Source: Helicostylum pulchrum
Taxonomy: Eukaryota; Mucoromycota; Mucoromycetes; Mucorales; Mucoraceae
Reading direction: 5' to 3'
Length of the DNA: 64,000 nt
Assembly (NCBI GenBank): GCA_025677825.1
Contig: JAIXMO010000002.1
Span: 186,001-250,000 of the forward strand
Position numbers and translations under genes: made by a program. Positions 10,613 to 22,349 of this stretch are shown one piece after another. The notes under the pieces are model-generated. The model did no database searches. It was given only the letters and a program-made list of their open reading frames with translations, and was not told the origin of the DNA. Each line of letters opens with the position of its first letter. The stretch's first letter is position 1.

Positions 10613-11492
10613 CGTTGTTGATAGATGCCCACGAGGATGGAAAAGAAGGATTTAACGACTTGGTGCCTTCTGAGGCCAGGTTGTCCAAAAAAAAAACCAC
10701 CTGCAAAATTCCCTGTTTGTTTAGAACACCGCGGATTTCCCTCTTTTTTTTTAAAAAATTAAGCGAGTGATATGTTAAACGTTTACCATTTGCTTGTTGC
10801 AGCTTAAATAAAGCAATTGCTTATCGTCTTAATAGTATAAAGTAACCATATTGAAAGTTAATTTAATGGTTAAAACCATGTTTAACAAAGACTTTTTGAA
10901 TTAAATTACTATTTTTCCTTTCCCGTGTGTTAATAATACCAATTGTAATTGGTACCTGTCAAAAAACTTAAATTGTATGCTTTAAAAAAAATAGGTTTGT
11001 AAGCGTGCATGAGAGATACGTCAAACTGTAGCTTTCTTTGTGCTATTACAACCCGCGTTACTTAACTCAGCGCACAAATATAAAATTACAGCTCAATCGG
11101 CCACACACACACTCACACACGTATCTTATCACTTTGTTACACCATCTAGAATGGTGTCAAATTTACAAGAAATGACAAACTAGAACTCTCATTTTTTATT
11201 TATTTTATATCACTTTAAATTGACATACATATATATTATATATGTACAAACAAACCATATCAATCATAAGGGCTGTTTACTTATTAGAACAAGACGATAA
11301 ACATAAAGCTGTCAAATTACAATTATGAGTGACTGGACACGTCCCCCTCTTATATCAGAAAAAAATGTTTGAGCCAGACCCACTGGATTTAATTCTTTTT
11401 TTTAAAAATTTTTAGTGGCTTAGAGGATACTCAAGTTGGTGAATTTCCATCCTGTTCAGTGTAGTCCCCCCTCTCTCCTTTTCTAAATAACC
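10613..11492. promoter_or_regulatory. Shared divergent promoter of two ribosomal protein genes
   Basis: 880 bases between the starts of RPL11 (minus) and uL13 (plus). It contains T runs before both starts, short palindromes (AAGCAATTGCTT near 10811; ACCAATTGTAATTGGT near 10939-10954; an ATATATAT palindrome near 11227) and a CA-rich stretch at 11101-11120. No known factor site is assigned. The divergent arrangement suggests co-regulation of the two ribosomal protein genes. Confidence 0.5.
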
Positions 11493-12291
11493 ATGTCCAC
11501 TTTCGAAAAGGTAAAATTTCATCTATACAAATATCAAGCAAAAAAAGCGACTTGTATCTTTCAAAAACCCCCTTTCTAATAACGAGTATTCTTTTTTTTT
11601 CTGTGTGTAGACTATCGTAATTGACGGTAAGGGTCACCTTCTCGGTCGTCTTGCTAGTATTATCTCTAAGCAAGCCCTCAATGGCCAAAAGGTTGTTGTT
11701 GTCAGATGCGAAGCCTTGAACGTTTCTGGTGAATTCTTCCGTAACAAGTGTACGTATCTTATTTAACAAACAAAAAAAAAAAAAAAAAAAAAAAGGCTTT
11801 TTTTTTAGTATGTACTAAATATTTTTTATTTTTATACAGTGAAGTACCATGCTTACCTTAACAAGCGTTGTCTTGTCAACCCTACCCGTGGTCCTTTCCA
11901 TTTCCGTGCTCCTTCTCGTATCTTGTATAAGGCTATCCGTGGTATGGTTCCCCACAAGACTGCTCGTGGTGCCGCTGCCTTAGATCGTATTAAGCTTTTC
12001 GAAGGTGTCCCTGCTCCTTATGACCGTACCAAGCGTATGGTTATCCCTGCTGCTCTCCGTGTCCTCCGTCTTAAGCCCGGTCGTAAGTACACCACCATTG
12101 GTCGTATCTCTCACGAAGTCGGATGGAAGTACCAAGATGTTGTTGCCAAGCTTGAAGAGAAGCGTAAGGCCAAGTCTGCTGCTTACTACCAACGCAAGAC
12201 CGCTCTCGCTGCCATCCAAAAGAAGGCTGTTGAGTCCAAGGCTGATTCCCTCAAGGAAATCAACTCTGCCATTGCTGCTCTTGGTTATTAA
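11493..12291 (+). CDS. RPL16: 60S ribosomal protein L13a/L16 (uL13)
   Basis: Three exons: 11493-11510, 11611-11749 and 11840-12291, joined in frame to about 202 residues. Exon 1 gives MSTFEK. Exon 2 gives [20 protein letters not shown] and [19 protein letters not shown]. Exon 3 begins [20 protein letters not shown] and includes [19 protein letters not shown], all typical of uL13, a large-subunit protein near the exit tunnel. Length matches yeast Rpl16 (about 199). Codon use is strongly biased to C/T-ending codons, as in highly expressed genes, unlike the A/T-ending codons of regulatory genes in this window. Both introns are short and T-rich; the second contains a long A run. Confidence 0.95.
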
Positions 12292-12723
12292 ATCATAATA
12301 TCTTCCACACACCCCCCTTCACCTCCTCTTCCACTTCTTTTACTTTTCTACCATTATATATAAAAAAAGAATTAGTTAAAAAATTAAAATTTACATTTTT
12401 GTTGAACATTCGTACAACTCGGCTTTCCATTGCATTAATAATATACATACACTGGACCCCCTCTTTTAATGCTTGAAAGATGTTGGTTAATTACTGAAAT
12501 TGACTAGGCTTCCTGCCTTGATGAGACCCTTTTAAATTTTTTGATTTTAAATAATAAAGTGCGTGTAGTCTTTTTTAAATATTTCGCAAGATCTTTTTAA
12601 AGCGGTGAACGTCTCACGGAAAACTTAGCATCAAGTCTATCAAATTAAATCACTACTGACATGGATACAAATCGAAATGATCAAATATTATTATTAGTTA
12701 TTTATTAAAAAAGCGAGACGAAT
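12292..12723. other. Convergent 3' intergenic spacer
   Basis: 432 AT-rich bases between the stops of uL13 (plus) and the Fun30-like gene (minus). It should hold the two 3' UTRs. No other feature was seen. Confidence 0.5.
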
Positions 12724-15700
12724 TTATTTAGCGCCGTAAAGTCTATCAGCTTGTATAAAGGCTTCTCTAATCATAGATTGTAAACTTTGCTTTTGATGTT
12801 CACTATCTTCTTCATCTTCATACTCTTGGTTCTCAATTGCATCACCTTCCTTGGCCGATATACGCTTATCAAGACGTAACTTGATATCTGCCATCTTTAA
12901 AATATATTCTTCAACCGAGTCTTTTGAGATTAATTTAATGATCCTCACATCTTTTGTCTGACCAACACCTGGATGAAAAAAAATACACGGTAAATAATTT
13001 GATCTTTATATTTACAAGTATATATACTTACGATGTGCTCGATCTTCTGCTTGTCTATCGTTTTGAGGATTGAAATCTAAATCATAAAGCACAACAACAC
13101 TAAAAAGGTTGATTTTTAGTATATATATACAAGAGCTACTAGAGAAAAGAAAAAAGACTTACTTTGCAGAAGTTAAATTAATACCAAAACCACCTGCTTT
13201 AGTACTTAATAAAAAGACATCGATAGATTCATCCTCGTTAAAATCATCAATTACGTTCTGACGCTCCATAACTTTAGTTTCACCATCTAAACGAACATAA
13301 GTTACGTTGAGTGTGGACATGACGAGTTCTAGAATATCCAGCATTCTCGTGAACTGACTAAAGATTAAGACCTTTTCTTTTTTAGCTTTACATTCTGGTA
13401 ATATGACTTTTAACTTTTCAATCTTTCCAGAATCCATCCACTCGTCGTTTTTTAATTGATGATGTTTAATAGTCTACACACATTGAGTTAGTAAGCCTTC
13501 TTTTTTGGAACTCAAAATAATATTTACCTTATTATCTTTACATAATCTATTTAACTCAAAATCAGACATAACGGTCATATCTTCATAAATATACTCTTCA
13601 GTGGAATCCCAATACTTTACATCACGCATAATTTCTTTTGTCATTTGCCTTAACAAATCATCTGTATACACCTTTCTAAACAACAATGGATGATCGGCAG
13701 CCTTTCTTAAATGCACGATAATATTCGACATATTTTCAAACTGAGCATTCATTGCGGATTTCTTCTTTGTCTCTGGTTGTTTATCCAAGGTCTTTTTACT
13801 CTTCAAGATGATATCCGAATATAATTGCTTTTGGTTAGGTGTCATCGTACATATTTCGACAATTTGCTTCTTTGAAGGTAAATCCTTTAATACATCTTGC
13901 TTCTTACGTCTCAACACAAAGGGGGTCATCATTTTTTTAGCACGCGTGATACGTTCTCTTGATAACACCTGTACTGCAGTCTCGGTACCTTTACCTGATT
14001 GTCCCTTCTTTTCATCCTTGGTAGGTGCGTTCACTCTAATCTTAAAGATAGATCTAACTTCTTCTTCGTACTGAGCAAAAGTATCTGGCATAATAAAAAT
14101 CAAAAGCGATACCAACTCTTGTAAATTGTTTTGGAGCGGGGTACCAGTAAGTAATAAACGGAAAGGAACCGAAATCTTCATCAGGAACTTGTATCGAGCA
14201 CTGGTACAGTTTTTAATCATGTGTCCTTCATCAAGAATCATGGACCGACATTTTAATTTCTTTAAAAATGATCTGTCTTCTGCGTTACTGGTAGCAATGT
14301 TGTATGTTGTGACAATCACTTGATAGTCTCCTTTGTCTTCTATTAAGTCGTATCTTTGTTCGTCTCGTTCCTTTATACTGCCGTGGTATAATCTAACCGT
14401 CAATTTAGGACAGAATCTTTCAAACTCTCGAAGCCAGTTTTCAATCGTAGATGAAGGCACAATAACTAAATGTGGACCACTTTCTCCCATTTCAAATAAT
14501 CTTCCCAGAAAAGCAATGACTTGAGCTGTTTTACCTAAACCCATTTCATCTGCTAAAATACCCGAGATGTTTTTGCGGTACAATAACAACATCCAGTTGA
14601 CACCCAAGATTTGATAGTCCTTTAATGTCATTTCTTTATTGACATATTTAGGTTGTTCTGCAAGATAACCTTCCATGGCATCGATATATTCGGGGTCTGA
14701 TTTATCGACTGTAGGATCCACATCCAAATGCATTAAATGGGTACCTGCCTTTTCATCCGACTTGTCCTCTTCTACATCTTCCTCAACGGCACCAGGTGAT
14801 ACAGTAGTACTTTCCGTTGTTAAACCTTGCCAGATATTTAAAATGTTACGTAACTTTCCACCCATATTTTCAATCTTTTCAATAATTTGATCAACAGCAG
14901 TGTACCCATCCATCATTTCTCTACAAGAATTAATAAACTTGGCGCTGGTACCCTTAGTACTTCTCAACTTGTCTTCTAAATTATCCATATTGTCAAACGG
15001 TCTCAGTTGTTCAATCACAATATCAGCAATAGCAGCCTTACAACCGGTAATATCTTGAATTTCCTTTGAAGTAGCAGTATTAAAGAATCGTAATACCAAC
15101 TTATCTCTTTGCATTTTCGAAAGTTTATCACGGTTTAATTGTATGATGTCTTCGTCTGTAGGCAATCTCTTACGGAAAGGTTGTGAAGAACTATCTTGTC
15201 GGTAAAACATGGAGATAGCCTGTACTGCACTACCTGTCTCATAGATACCTTGTCGGATCTCTGCAACGGATTTATTGGGATATATCCTTTGAATACGTTC
15301 AATGTTTACTTGTTCGGATTCATCGTCGTATGTTTTATTCATCTTTTCGTTTTGGTCTACGTAAGCTTCGTCTTCATCGTCACTGGATTCACTATCACTA
15401 ACGATTTTAGCTCTTTTAGGTTTTCTAACAGGTGCTTTATCCTCTTTTTCTTCTTCTTCGTCTTCTTCTTCGCTAGAATCTATTATGATTTGTGGTCTAG
15501 GCTTTCGTTTACGTAATACACGAGGAGTATTATCGTCGTCTACTGCCATGTTGTCAGCAGTAGTAGGCGTGTTGAGATCACGAAGGGGCGATGAGTTGAA
15601 TCTAAAATCAGCTAAATTTTGAGACAGCTTATCTGTTGATGTTACATCAAGATCTGATTTGACATAATTAGAAGGAGAGAAAGGAGAACCGTGAGTTCGT

Positions 15701-15849
15701 AAGTTACTGCTCTTTAAGTCACTCTTGATGGTAACTTTAGGTCCAGTAGAGATTGGTTCGGGCTTCTTGGCTGGTGTAAAAAAGGAACTAATAGGTCTTG
15801 AATTAGAAGGTATTGAATACCCTTTTGAAGAAGGTGTTGGTGGTGACAT
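12724..15849 (-). CDS. FUN30: SNF2-family chromatin remodeller, Fun30/SMARCAD1 type
   Basis: Four exons on the minus strand: 13528-15849, 13163-13473, 13032-13099 and 12724-12968, joined in frame to about 981 residues. The N terminus is disordered and Ser/Pro-rich, with acidic blocks around residue 125 and a CUE-like ubiquitin-binding stretch (VNIERIQRIYPNKSVAEIRQ) near residues 180-200. The ATPase core shows ADEMGLGKTAQVIAFLG (Walker A, about residue 430), LDEGHMIKN (DEGH box, about residue 537) and LLLTGTPLQNN. After the first intron come the helicase C-lobe motifs FSQFTRMLDILELV, STKAGGFGINLT and, across two junctions, DFNPQNDRQAEDRAHR and GQT. DEGH with a CUE-like region points to Fun30/SMARCAD1, which slides nucleosomes in heterochromatin maintenance and DNA-end resection. 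The gene is divergent from the WD40 gene. Confidence 0.92.
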
Positions 15850-16208
15850 TTTTCTTTTTTACTTGTAAAAAAAAAAAGAAGGTAGTTGAAAGGAAAAAAA
15901 CTTTTTTTTTTTTAATGAAAAAAAAACAATCACGAAAAAAATTTTCACGCTCAGAATTCAAAATTCAAGCGCGCATGTGCGCGTATTCAAAGATGGTGCT
16001 TCAAGAAGATCAATGCAAAAAAAGCCCTTCAAGTCAGTGCCAAAAAGAAAACGTCACGAATAAAAAGTGAAAAAAAAAAGAAAACGTGGTAAAAAGGAGC
16101 GAAAAAGGACGACAAACAACTCCGCATTTTTTAAAGTGTGGATCTTTTTTTTTTTCTATATTTTCCCCCCTTTTTTTTCTTTCTTACATAAAAAAAAACT
16201 TGTAGTCA
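15850..16208. promoter_or_regulatory. Divergent promoter between the Fun30-like and WD40 genes
   Basis: 359 bases separating two divergent starts, rich in A and T runs, with GCGCGCATGTGCGCG (an interrupted GC-rich palindrome) at about 15967-15981. The palindrome is unusual in this AT-rich DNA and is a candidate regulatory site; no factor is assigned. Confidence 0.45.
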
Positions 16209-18749
16209 ATGACTAAAGCGTTAGATGAATCTCGTTATAATATAGAACCTTTGTACTCTAATAGACAACCTATAACCATAAACGTAAGATGGGGGTTCCC
16301 TTCCAGAAAAAAAAAGAAAGAAACTAAAGAAAAAAAAACTAATTATTTTGCATAGTCAACACAAACTCGTAAAGATAACAACAAGACAAACATGAATAAA
16401 ATGTATTTTGCTGACTCTATTATTCTCTAGAATCAAGACCACAACCACAAGAGCTATCGTTTAGCAATAAAGGCAAAGTATACCCAAAAATGAAACGTGA
16501 TATTATGCTGTGAGAGAAAAAAAAAATAACAAATAAAAACAGATTCACAAAGTATATTCTTATGTGACGAAGATAGTGTATCTCAGTACTCAATTGACGG
16601 ATACCACGGTGATATCAACGACGATTCAACCGAGAAACCACACTCAATGTAAGAGAGAAAAAAAAAGTATATTGTATATTTCAACCCCACTCAAATCAGT
16701 TCTATTTTTGGACATAGAAAACAAAAAAAAAGCTTTTTTGAGCGAATCGGTTTAAAAAAGAAACCACAGCCACACTATGCCACAAGTGTATCAGACGTCT
16801 TGGAAGAACAACCACAATTATCTGACGAAGAAGATGACGAAGAAGAAGAAGAAGAAGAAGAAGAGGAAGAAAGTTGCTCCTCTGTTTCTTCTGAAGAAGA
16901 TGAGCCTGTACCTCAAATCAGTGTTTCTTCACCTACAACAAGTATAAACTCTGTATTATTACCGTCTTACAGCAGTCACGATGGCAAATATATAAAGACA
17001 AAGACAAAACATAAAAAATACAATCAAGAGTTTTCTCGACTTATTTTAGCACAAACGATTCAAACATCAGATATTGATTATCAACAACGTAGAATGTCAT
17101 TTGACTCTTTGGCAGAGCCTAGTCCGCATCACCCGTACGGCGCTGTATGGTCAATACGGTTTAGTAAAGATGGAAAATACTTTGCTTCTGCTGGCCAAAG
17201 CTGTGTTATTCTGTTATGGAAAGTGTTACAAAATCAACAAACCGAAGAGTCAATTAAGGTGCTTGATGAAACTCCTTTTATGGAGTACAAGGGACATAAA
17301 GCTGATATTTTAGATCTTGCTTGGTCAAAGGTAAATTGTTTTTTAATTGTTTTTTTTTGTGTATCCACTCTCTATTAATGCATATTATTGTTTCAAGAAT
17401 AACTTTTTACTATCTAGTTCTATGGATAATACAGTGAGGTAAAAATAATAATAATATGTAACCGTAAATTTTTATATATTAAATCGTTTTTTCTTACTTA
17501 GATTGTGGCATACCTCACAAAAAGATTGTTTATGTGTATTTCAACACTTGAACTTTGTCACATCAATAGAATTTCATCCAAAAGTAAGACCCAACACGAA
17601 TATTTTTCTTTTTCTTTGAAAAAATAACAATTTTTTATTAAATAGGACGATCGATTCTTTTTATCGGGATCAATGGATGGTAGAATCAGAATCTGGAGTA
17701 TTCCCGAAAAACGAGTAGCATTTTGGAACGAGATCCCTGACACCAAATTCGTAACTGCTGTAGGGTTTACACTGGACGGTAAAACAGTGATTGCTGGATC
17801 GCACGACGGCCACTGTTACTTTTTCGAAACGCAAAGCTTAAAATACAATACACAAATCTCTGTGATGAACGATACCTCCAGCAACCGAAACTCATCTTCA
17901 AAAAAGGGGCCCAAAATTACAGGAATAGAAGTGATGCCTGGGCTACCGCCTGGCGATGAAAAGATTTTGATCACTAGTAACGATTCGCGTGTCAGGTTAT
18001 ATAATATGAAGGATAAAAGTTTAATGTTCAAGTATAAAGGAGTCGAGAATACTTATTTACAGATTAAAGCAACGTTTAGTGACGATGGAAGGTATATTAT
18101 TAGTGGATCAGAGGATTGTCATACGTTTATTTGGCGTACAGAACAATCCAGCGTGTCGTCCCCTTTACATCATTTACAAGAGACGAGAACAAAAGCCATG
18201 TCTGCGTTAGGACATGTAGGCGAATCAACATTAAGTGGGTTTCATAGCTTTGATAGTAACCATTCTTCACCTCAGCAACAGACCAGGATTTCAAAATGGT
18301 TAAAGAGAAGAGGTGCAGATGATCATCATTCAAGTAACAAAATTAGAAGTCGAACAGAGTACTTTGAATCGCATGATCATATCGTTACTGCGTCTATCTT
18401 TGCACCGACAAAGACGAGACAACATATTGCTAAATCTAAACAAGATATCATTTATAATCGAACACCGTTAAGTTCGAGACGTATGTCGTCAGCAAGTAGT
18501 GCAGGATCTTCTAATTCTTTTTTCAGTAATCCAGAAGAAGAAGTTTATGCTGATGGTCATATTATTATTACTGCTGATTATAGAGGAGTTATTAAAGTTT
18601 GGCGCATTGATTCAGGGTCTCCATCTACTAATACCTCAATTGAGCCACAGTCTGAATGCGTTGCAAACTCTTCTGCTTCGATAAGATCAATACCGTCTTC
18701 TCCGAAAGTACGTAGAAACTTTGGGGGATTATTTAGTAGTCGCAAATAA
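16209..18749 (+). CDS. WD40-repeat protein, WDR44-like
   Basis: Seven exons join in one frame to about 683 residues: 16209-16283, 16431-16477, 16577-16648, 16700-17330, 17398-17438, 17502-17583 and 17646-18749. The N-terminal half is disordered, with a basic segment, a long Asp/Glu run near residues 90-110 and Ser-rich stretches. WD repeats begin with GAVWSIRFSKDGKYFASAG and continue with GHKADILDLAWS, SSSMDNTVRLWH, FVTSIEFHP, SGSMDGRIRIWSIPEKRVAFW, TAVGFTLDGKTVIAGSHDGHCYF and DDGRYIISGSEDCHTFIW. A Ser-rich insertion precedes the last blade (ITADYRGVIKVWRI). This order matches WDR44/rabphilin-11-type proteins and yeast YMR102C/DGR2; WDR44 binds Rab11 in endosomal recycling, and the role here is inferred. 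The short first exons are the least certain part. It is convergent with the hexokinase gene. Confidence 0.85.
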
Positions 18750-18883
18750 AAATAAAATAAAAATTATATTTATTTGAAAAAAGGGGAGATATATAAGGGG
18801 ACATGGAAAAAAAAGTGTTTATTTTTAAAAATACAAAAAAGTGTGTGAAAAAGAAAAGAAAGAAATATTACAAAATAGATGGT

Positions 18884-20410
18884 TTACTGACACAACATAG
18901 CAATCAAAGCACCGCCAACGCTACCACCTTCAGAAGCGACCTCAAGATTAATTCTAGCGCTAGTTTCTTTACCGTACCATTCATCCAAAGCACGTCTCAC
19001 ACGCAAATCCATGTGAGGATAGAACTCATAAGTAGATCCGTTAATACCGACGACGATCTCATTATCCTTATTATCTAAAAGTGCTTGTTGATCAAGCAAA
19101 GAAATAATGGAGACAGCAGCCAAAGAAGCAGAACGAGTGGATACAATACGGCAGATACGGGTAAGAATAGCGATATCATTGACAGTAGGGGTATTTACAG
19201 AATTAAAATTGGACAAGACTTCAAGAGACTTGGCACGTTTAGGATCGTCATCGTTTTCTAAAGAACTCATATACATGGTAGGGAAAGACCAAGCTTCACC
19301 AAAGCCCTCAGGTACTTTACCTTCAAATAAGACACCGGCCTTAATAAAGTCCATGGCGGCAAGACGAGTGAGTTCGCCCATGTAAGCACCGGATAACATC
19401 TTTTCGTATAATTGAAATTTAGGTTGGTTGTGAGAGAGATCTAATTCGATATCGTACTTGTTTAAAGGTAAATAAGCGTCGGTACCAAAAATATCAATTT
19501 CTGTGTTGATTAACATCTCAGTATCGACAGGGTACTTGTCACGGATACTTTGGTCAAGTTTGGTAATGTTTTGAATCTTTTCAGGGTATGCCGCATTGAT
19601 ACCCGTAGCAAAAATAAGACCGATACGACATGCTGGGTTGGTATAACCGTGGGCAACAAGTGTACCAACTGTATCATTTAAAATAGCTGTGACCTTTACA
19701 TTCAAACCCTTTTTTTAAAAAGAAGAAGAAAAAAGAGTGTTATTATCAACTTACCCTACAACAACAACAACAACAACAACAAACTTACCTTGCGGCTAAA
19801 AGCATCATGGAACATATCAGCAAGATCATTACCTTCTGTGTTTTGAAGAGTAAATCCTTTACCCATTCTAAGGATAGTACCACGGTCAACACCAGTTTGA
19901 CTAAATATAGTAATTAGTTTTTCTTTTTCTTTGCTAATTCATTGGTACTATTTTAGAAAACACTTACTCAACGGGGAAACTCCAACAGACACCTAAAGAA
20001 AGAGGTTCTTTACCTTGAACTTGAGCTTCAGAAAAGAGATGCTTTGCTTCAGCGGTAATGAGTTCCTTGATGGCGTCAGCGATCCAGTCAAAGAAGACAG
20101 AACCCTCACCGGTCTTTAACTCAACTGAAGGACGACGCTTTAATTCATGAACACTTGCCTTACCGGCACCCTTTAATTCAACAGCAGCTACACGCAAGTT
20201 GGTGCCTCCTAAATCCAAAGAAAGAAAGGAACCAGTTTCATTACCAGTAGGCATCTTGGTTACAAATGACGGAATCATAGTTGCTAAACCCTTTGAAGGT
20301 GTCTTTAAACCAGTCTTGTATTCTTGGTTGAAACCATTGACGATAGGTTCAAGTCGTTGTTTAGAAAGTAAGAATTCTTTTTCAAGTGTTTTAAAGATAG
20401 CGTCAGTCAT
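18884..20410 (-). CDS. HXK: Hexokinase
   Basis: Three exons on the minus strand: 19968-20410, 19789-19900 and 18884-19708, in frame for about 459 residues. Exon 1 begins MTDAIFKTLEKEFLLSKQRL and contains the phosphate-binding motif FLSLDLGGTNLRVAAVEL. It ends in LGVCWSFPV, and exon 2 continues with an adenosine-site-like MGKGFTL segment. Exon 3 has AILNDTVGTLVAHGY (catalytic Asp) and LIFATGINAAY. These are eukaryotic hexokinase signatures; the enzyme phosphorylates glucose and other hexoses at the entry to glycolysis. Length equals a typical 50-kDa fungal hexokinase. The second intron carries a (CAA)n run at about 19759-19781. Distinguishing hexokinase from glucokinase would need a phylogeny. 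Confidence 0.92.
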
Positions 20411-21764
20411 TTTTTTTCTTTAGTTGTATGTATGAAAAGAAAAAAGGGTTTTTTTTTAAAAAAAAAAAACCCTTTTTAAATAAGGAAAAAAAAATGAAAC
20501 CGCTAGTTCTTTTTTATAGTTAGAGCCAATTAAGCTTGTTCGGGGAAATGTCTATTTTAACCCTGGAGGAGAACCCTGTTCATGGTTACTTTTTGCCTGA
20601 GTTTGTAAGTTTTAGACCCTGATTAAAAACATCATTGGTTGGTACTAGAGTGTTATGTAATAAAAATCTATTGTTGACAACGGTAAAAGACCCTTTTTTT
20701 TTTTTTGCTTACAAAATTAGAGAAACCCTTTATTTCGGAGAAGTTTTTACCGTCCCTCTTTTTTTTTACTAAAAAAGATACATGTATACTTTGTTCGTTA
20801 CTTCTAGGTTTTTTTTTCTATTCTTTTCTGATTTCCCTTTTTTTTTTTTTTTTTTTTTTGCTCACGCTCATTTTTCCCGTAAAAAAATGAACGAATTATA
20901 TTGCTTGGTTTTATTACACAATATTTCTACCCTTTTTTTTGTTCTCATCGGAACACAATATTAAGGTATGCTTCTTCTTTTTCTATGCAACACCTTTAAG
21001 CGAAAAAAATCCCCCCTTACAAGGACCCTGATACTGACAATAACCGAAACCCCAAAGAATGGATACTTGGGATACTTACCAAAGATAATGCTAAAAGAGA
21101 CTTCAGTCATCTTCTGTCGCCTTTACAAAATCACTTTGGTTTTTTTTTTTTGCAGTATCTATAAGAAAACCCTAACGCTCTGCTGTGTATCAGGTACACT
21201 TCAATATCCTGCATCTATCCATTATCATTTGGATATGAACAATCTCACCAGCTTTCTTGATAAACCATCGGAATGAGCATTTTTCGGTGTTGCTGCATTC
21301 ATTTGCAGAATATGTCTCTAACTGCTTTTGGATCATCGCAGACGCTAAACAATCACGCCATGCCCGCTCTCTTTTATTAACATTCAGTCCCTGAGTTTTT
21401 TTTTAGATGATGCGTAAGACTGAACCATGTCAATACTCTATTAGCTGCAGATAGACTCAAATGACCTAAGGCGGTATTTCCGAGTAATTTTGGAGTCAAG
21501 TTAGCTTGTTGCACACCTATCCGAATTTTTAATTGTTTCATTTGTTTAAGGTAATACGAGAAATTAGAAAAGATAACCTAAAAAGTATAATTGATTATCC
21601 TTCAGCATACGTATACGAATATATATATAATATCTACAGTTAAGCAATCCATACTTTATGTAAAATATTAAACATCTTATTAGACTCGCATAACAATTTT
21701 TTTCCGGGTAGAATTAAAGATAGAAACTATTGATTATAGCTTGTAAAATACACGGTTAAAGTAG
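20411..21764. other. Hexokinase promoter and repeat-rich intergenic DNA
   Basis: Upstream of hexokinase are long A and T runs and two AACCCTG words (about 20559 and 20572). At 21281-21560 a minus-strand stretch reads LLGNTALGHLSLSAANRV and related coding-like sequence, but it has no intact frame and looks like a gene or transposon relic. No RNA gene was seen. Confidence 0.4.
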
Positions 21765-22150
21765 CTACGGTAGGCACATACATAATGCAACAGCTTCGAG
21801 CTGTGCGGCAAGAGCTTTATTTTTTAGTATATAAGGTGCACCTGGATTAGAATGAGACAAAACCTTAAATTTAAGCTGGGGAGCCTTTTGCAGACTTTTA
21901 AACTGAATCAAATCAACTACTTGGTCTCGAGGTACTTCACTGTTATTAAATCGACCCCCCTCGTTCACTTCCACAAGTAAAGCTCTCTAATAAAGGTAAA
22001 TAAAAAACGTCGAGCTGTTAATAACTTCAAGACCAACGACAGAAATAGTTCTATCGGGTACAGCTAATTTGAAAACATGCTCTTCTCCACTGTCTGCATA
22101 ATTTAATCCATAATGAATATGTAGATTTCCACCAAAGAACCTTATAAAAT
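21765..22150 (-). pseudogene. Fragment of an unrecognised gene
   Basis: The minus strand holds two coding-like blocks. One (about 22150-22010) includes FFGGNLHIHYGLNYADSGEE and FKLAVPDRTISVVGLEVINS. The second (about 21980-21765) includes LVEVNEGGRFNNSEVPRDQV and LKFKVLSHSNPGAPYILKN, ending in a stop at 21765. The gap between them looks like an intron or an indel. The 5' side stops abruptly near 22150, close to the truncated gypsy element. The residue pattern is protein-like but I do not recognise a family. Confidence 0.45.
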
Positions 22151-22349
22151 TATTAAGTAACCGCCAGAGTTTTATTGAGAGGTTTTGTTTTTCATTTTCA
22201 TTTTCATTAAATATATATAAAAACCTCTGTCCAAGGACAAAGGTAAATACAGTGCTTCCACTCTCAATTTACCAATTTTTTGAAAACTCCGCCCACTTTT
22301 TTGAATAATTTTGGTCATTTGTGTGAGCTAATTTGATCAGATTTTTGAA

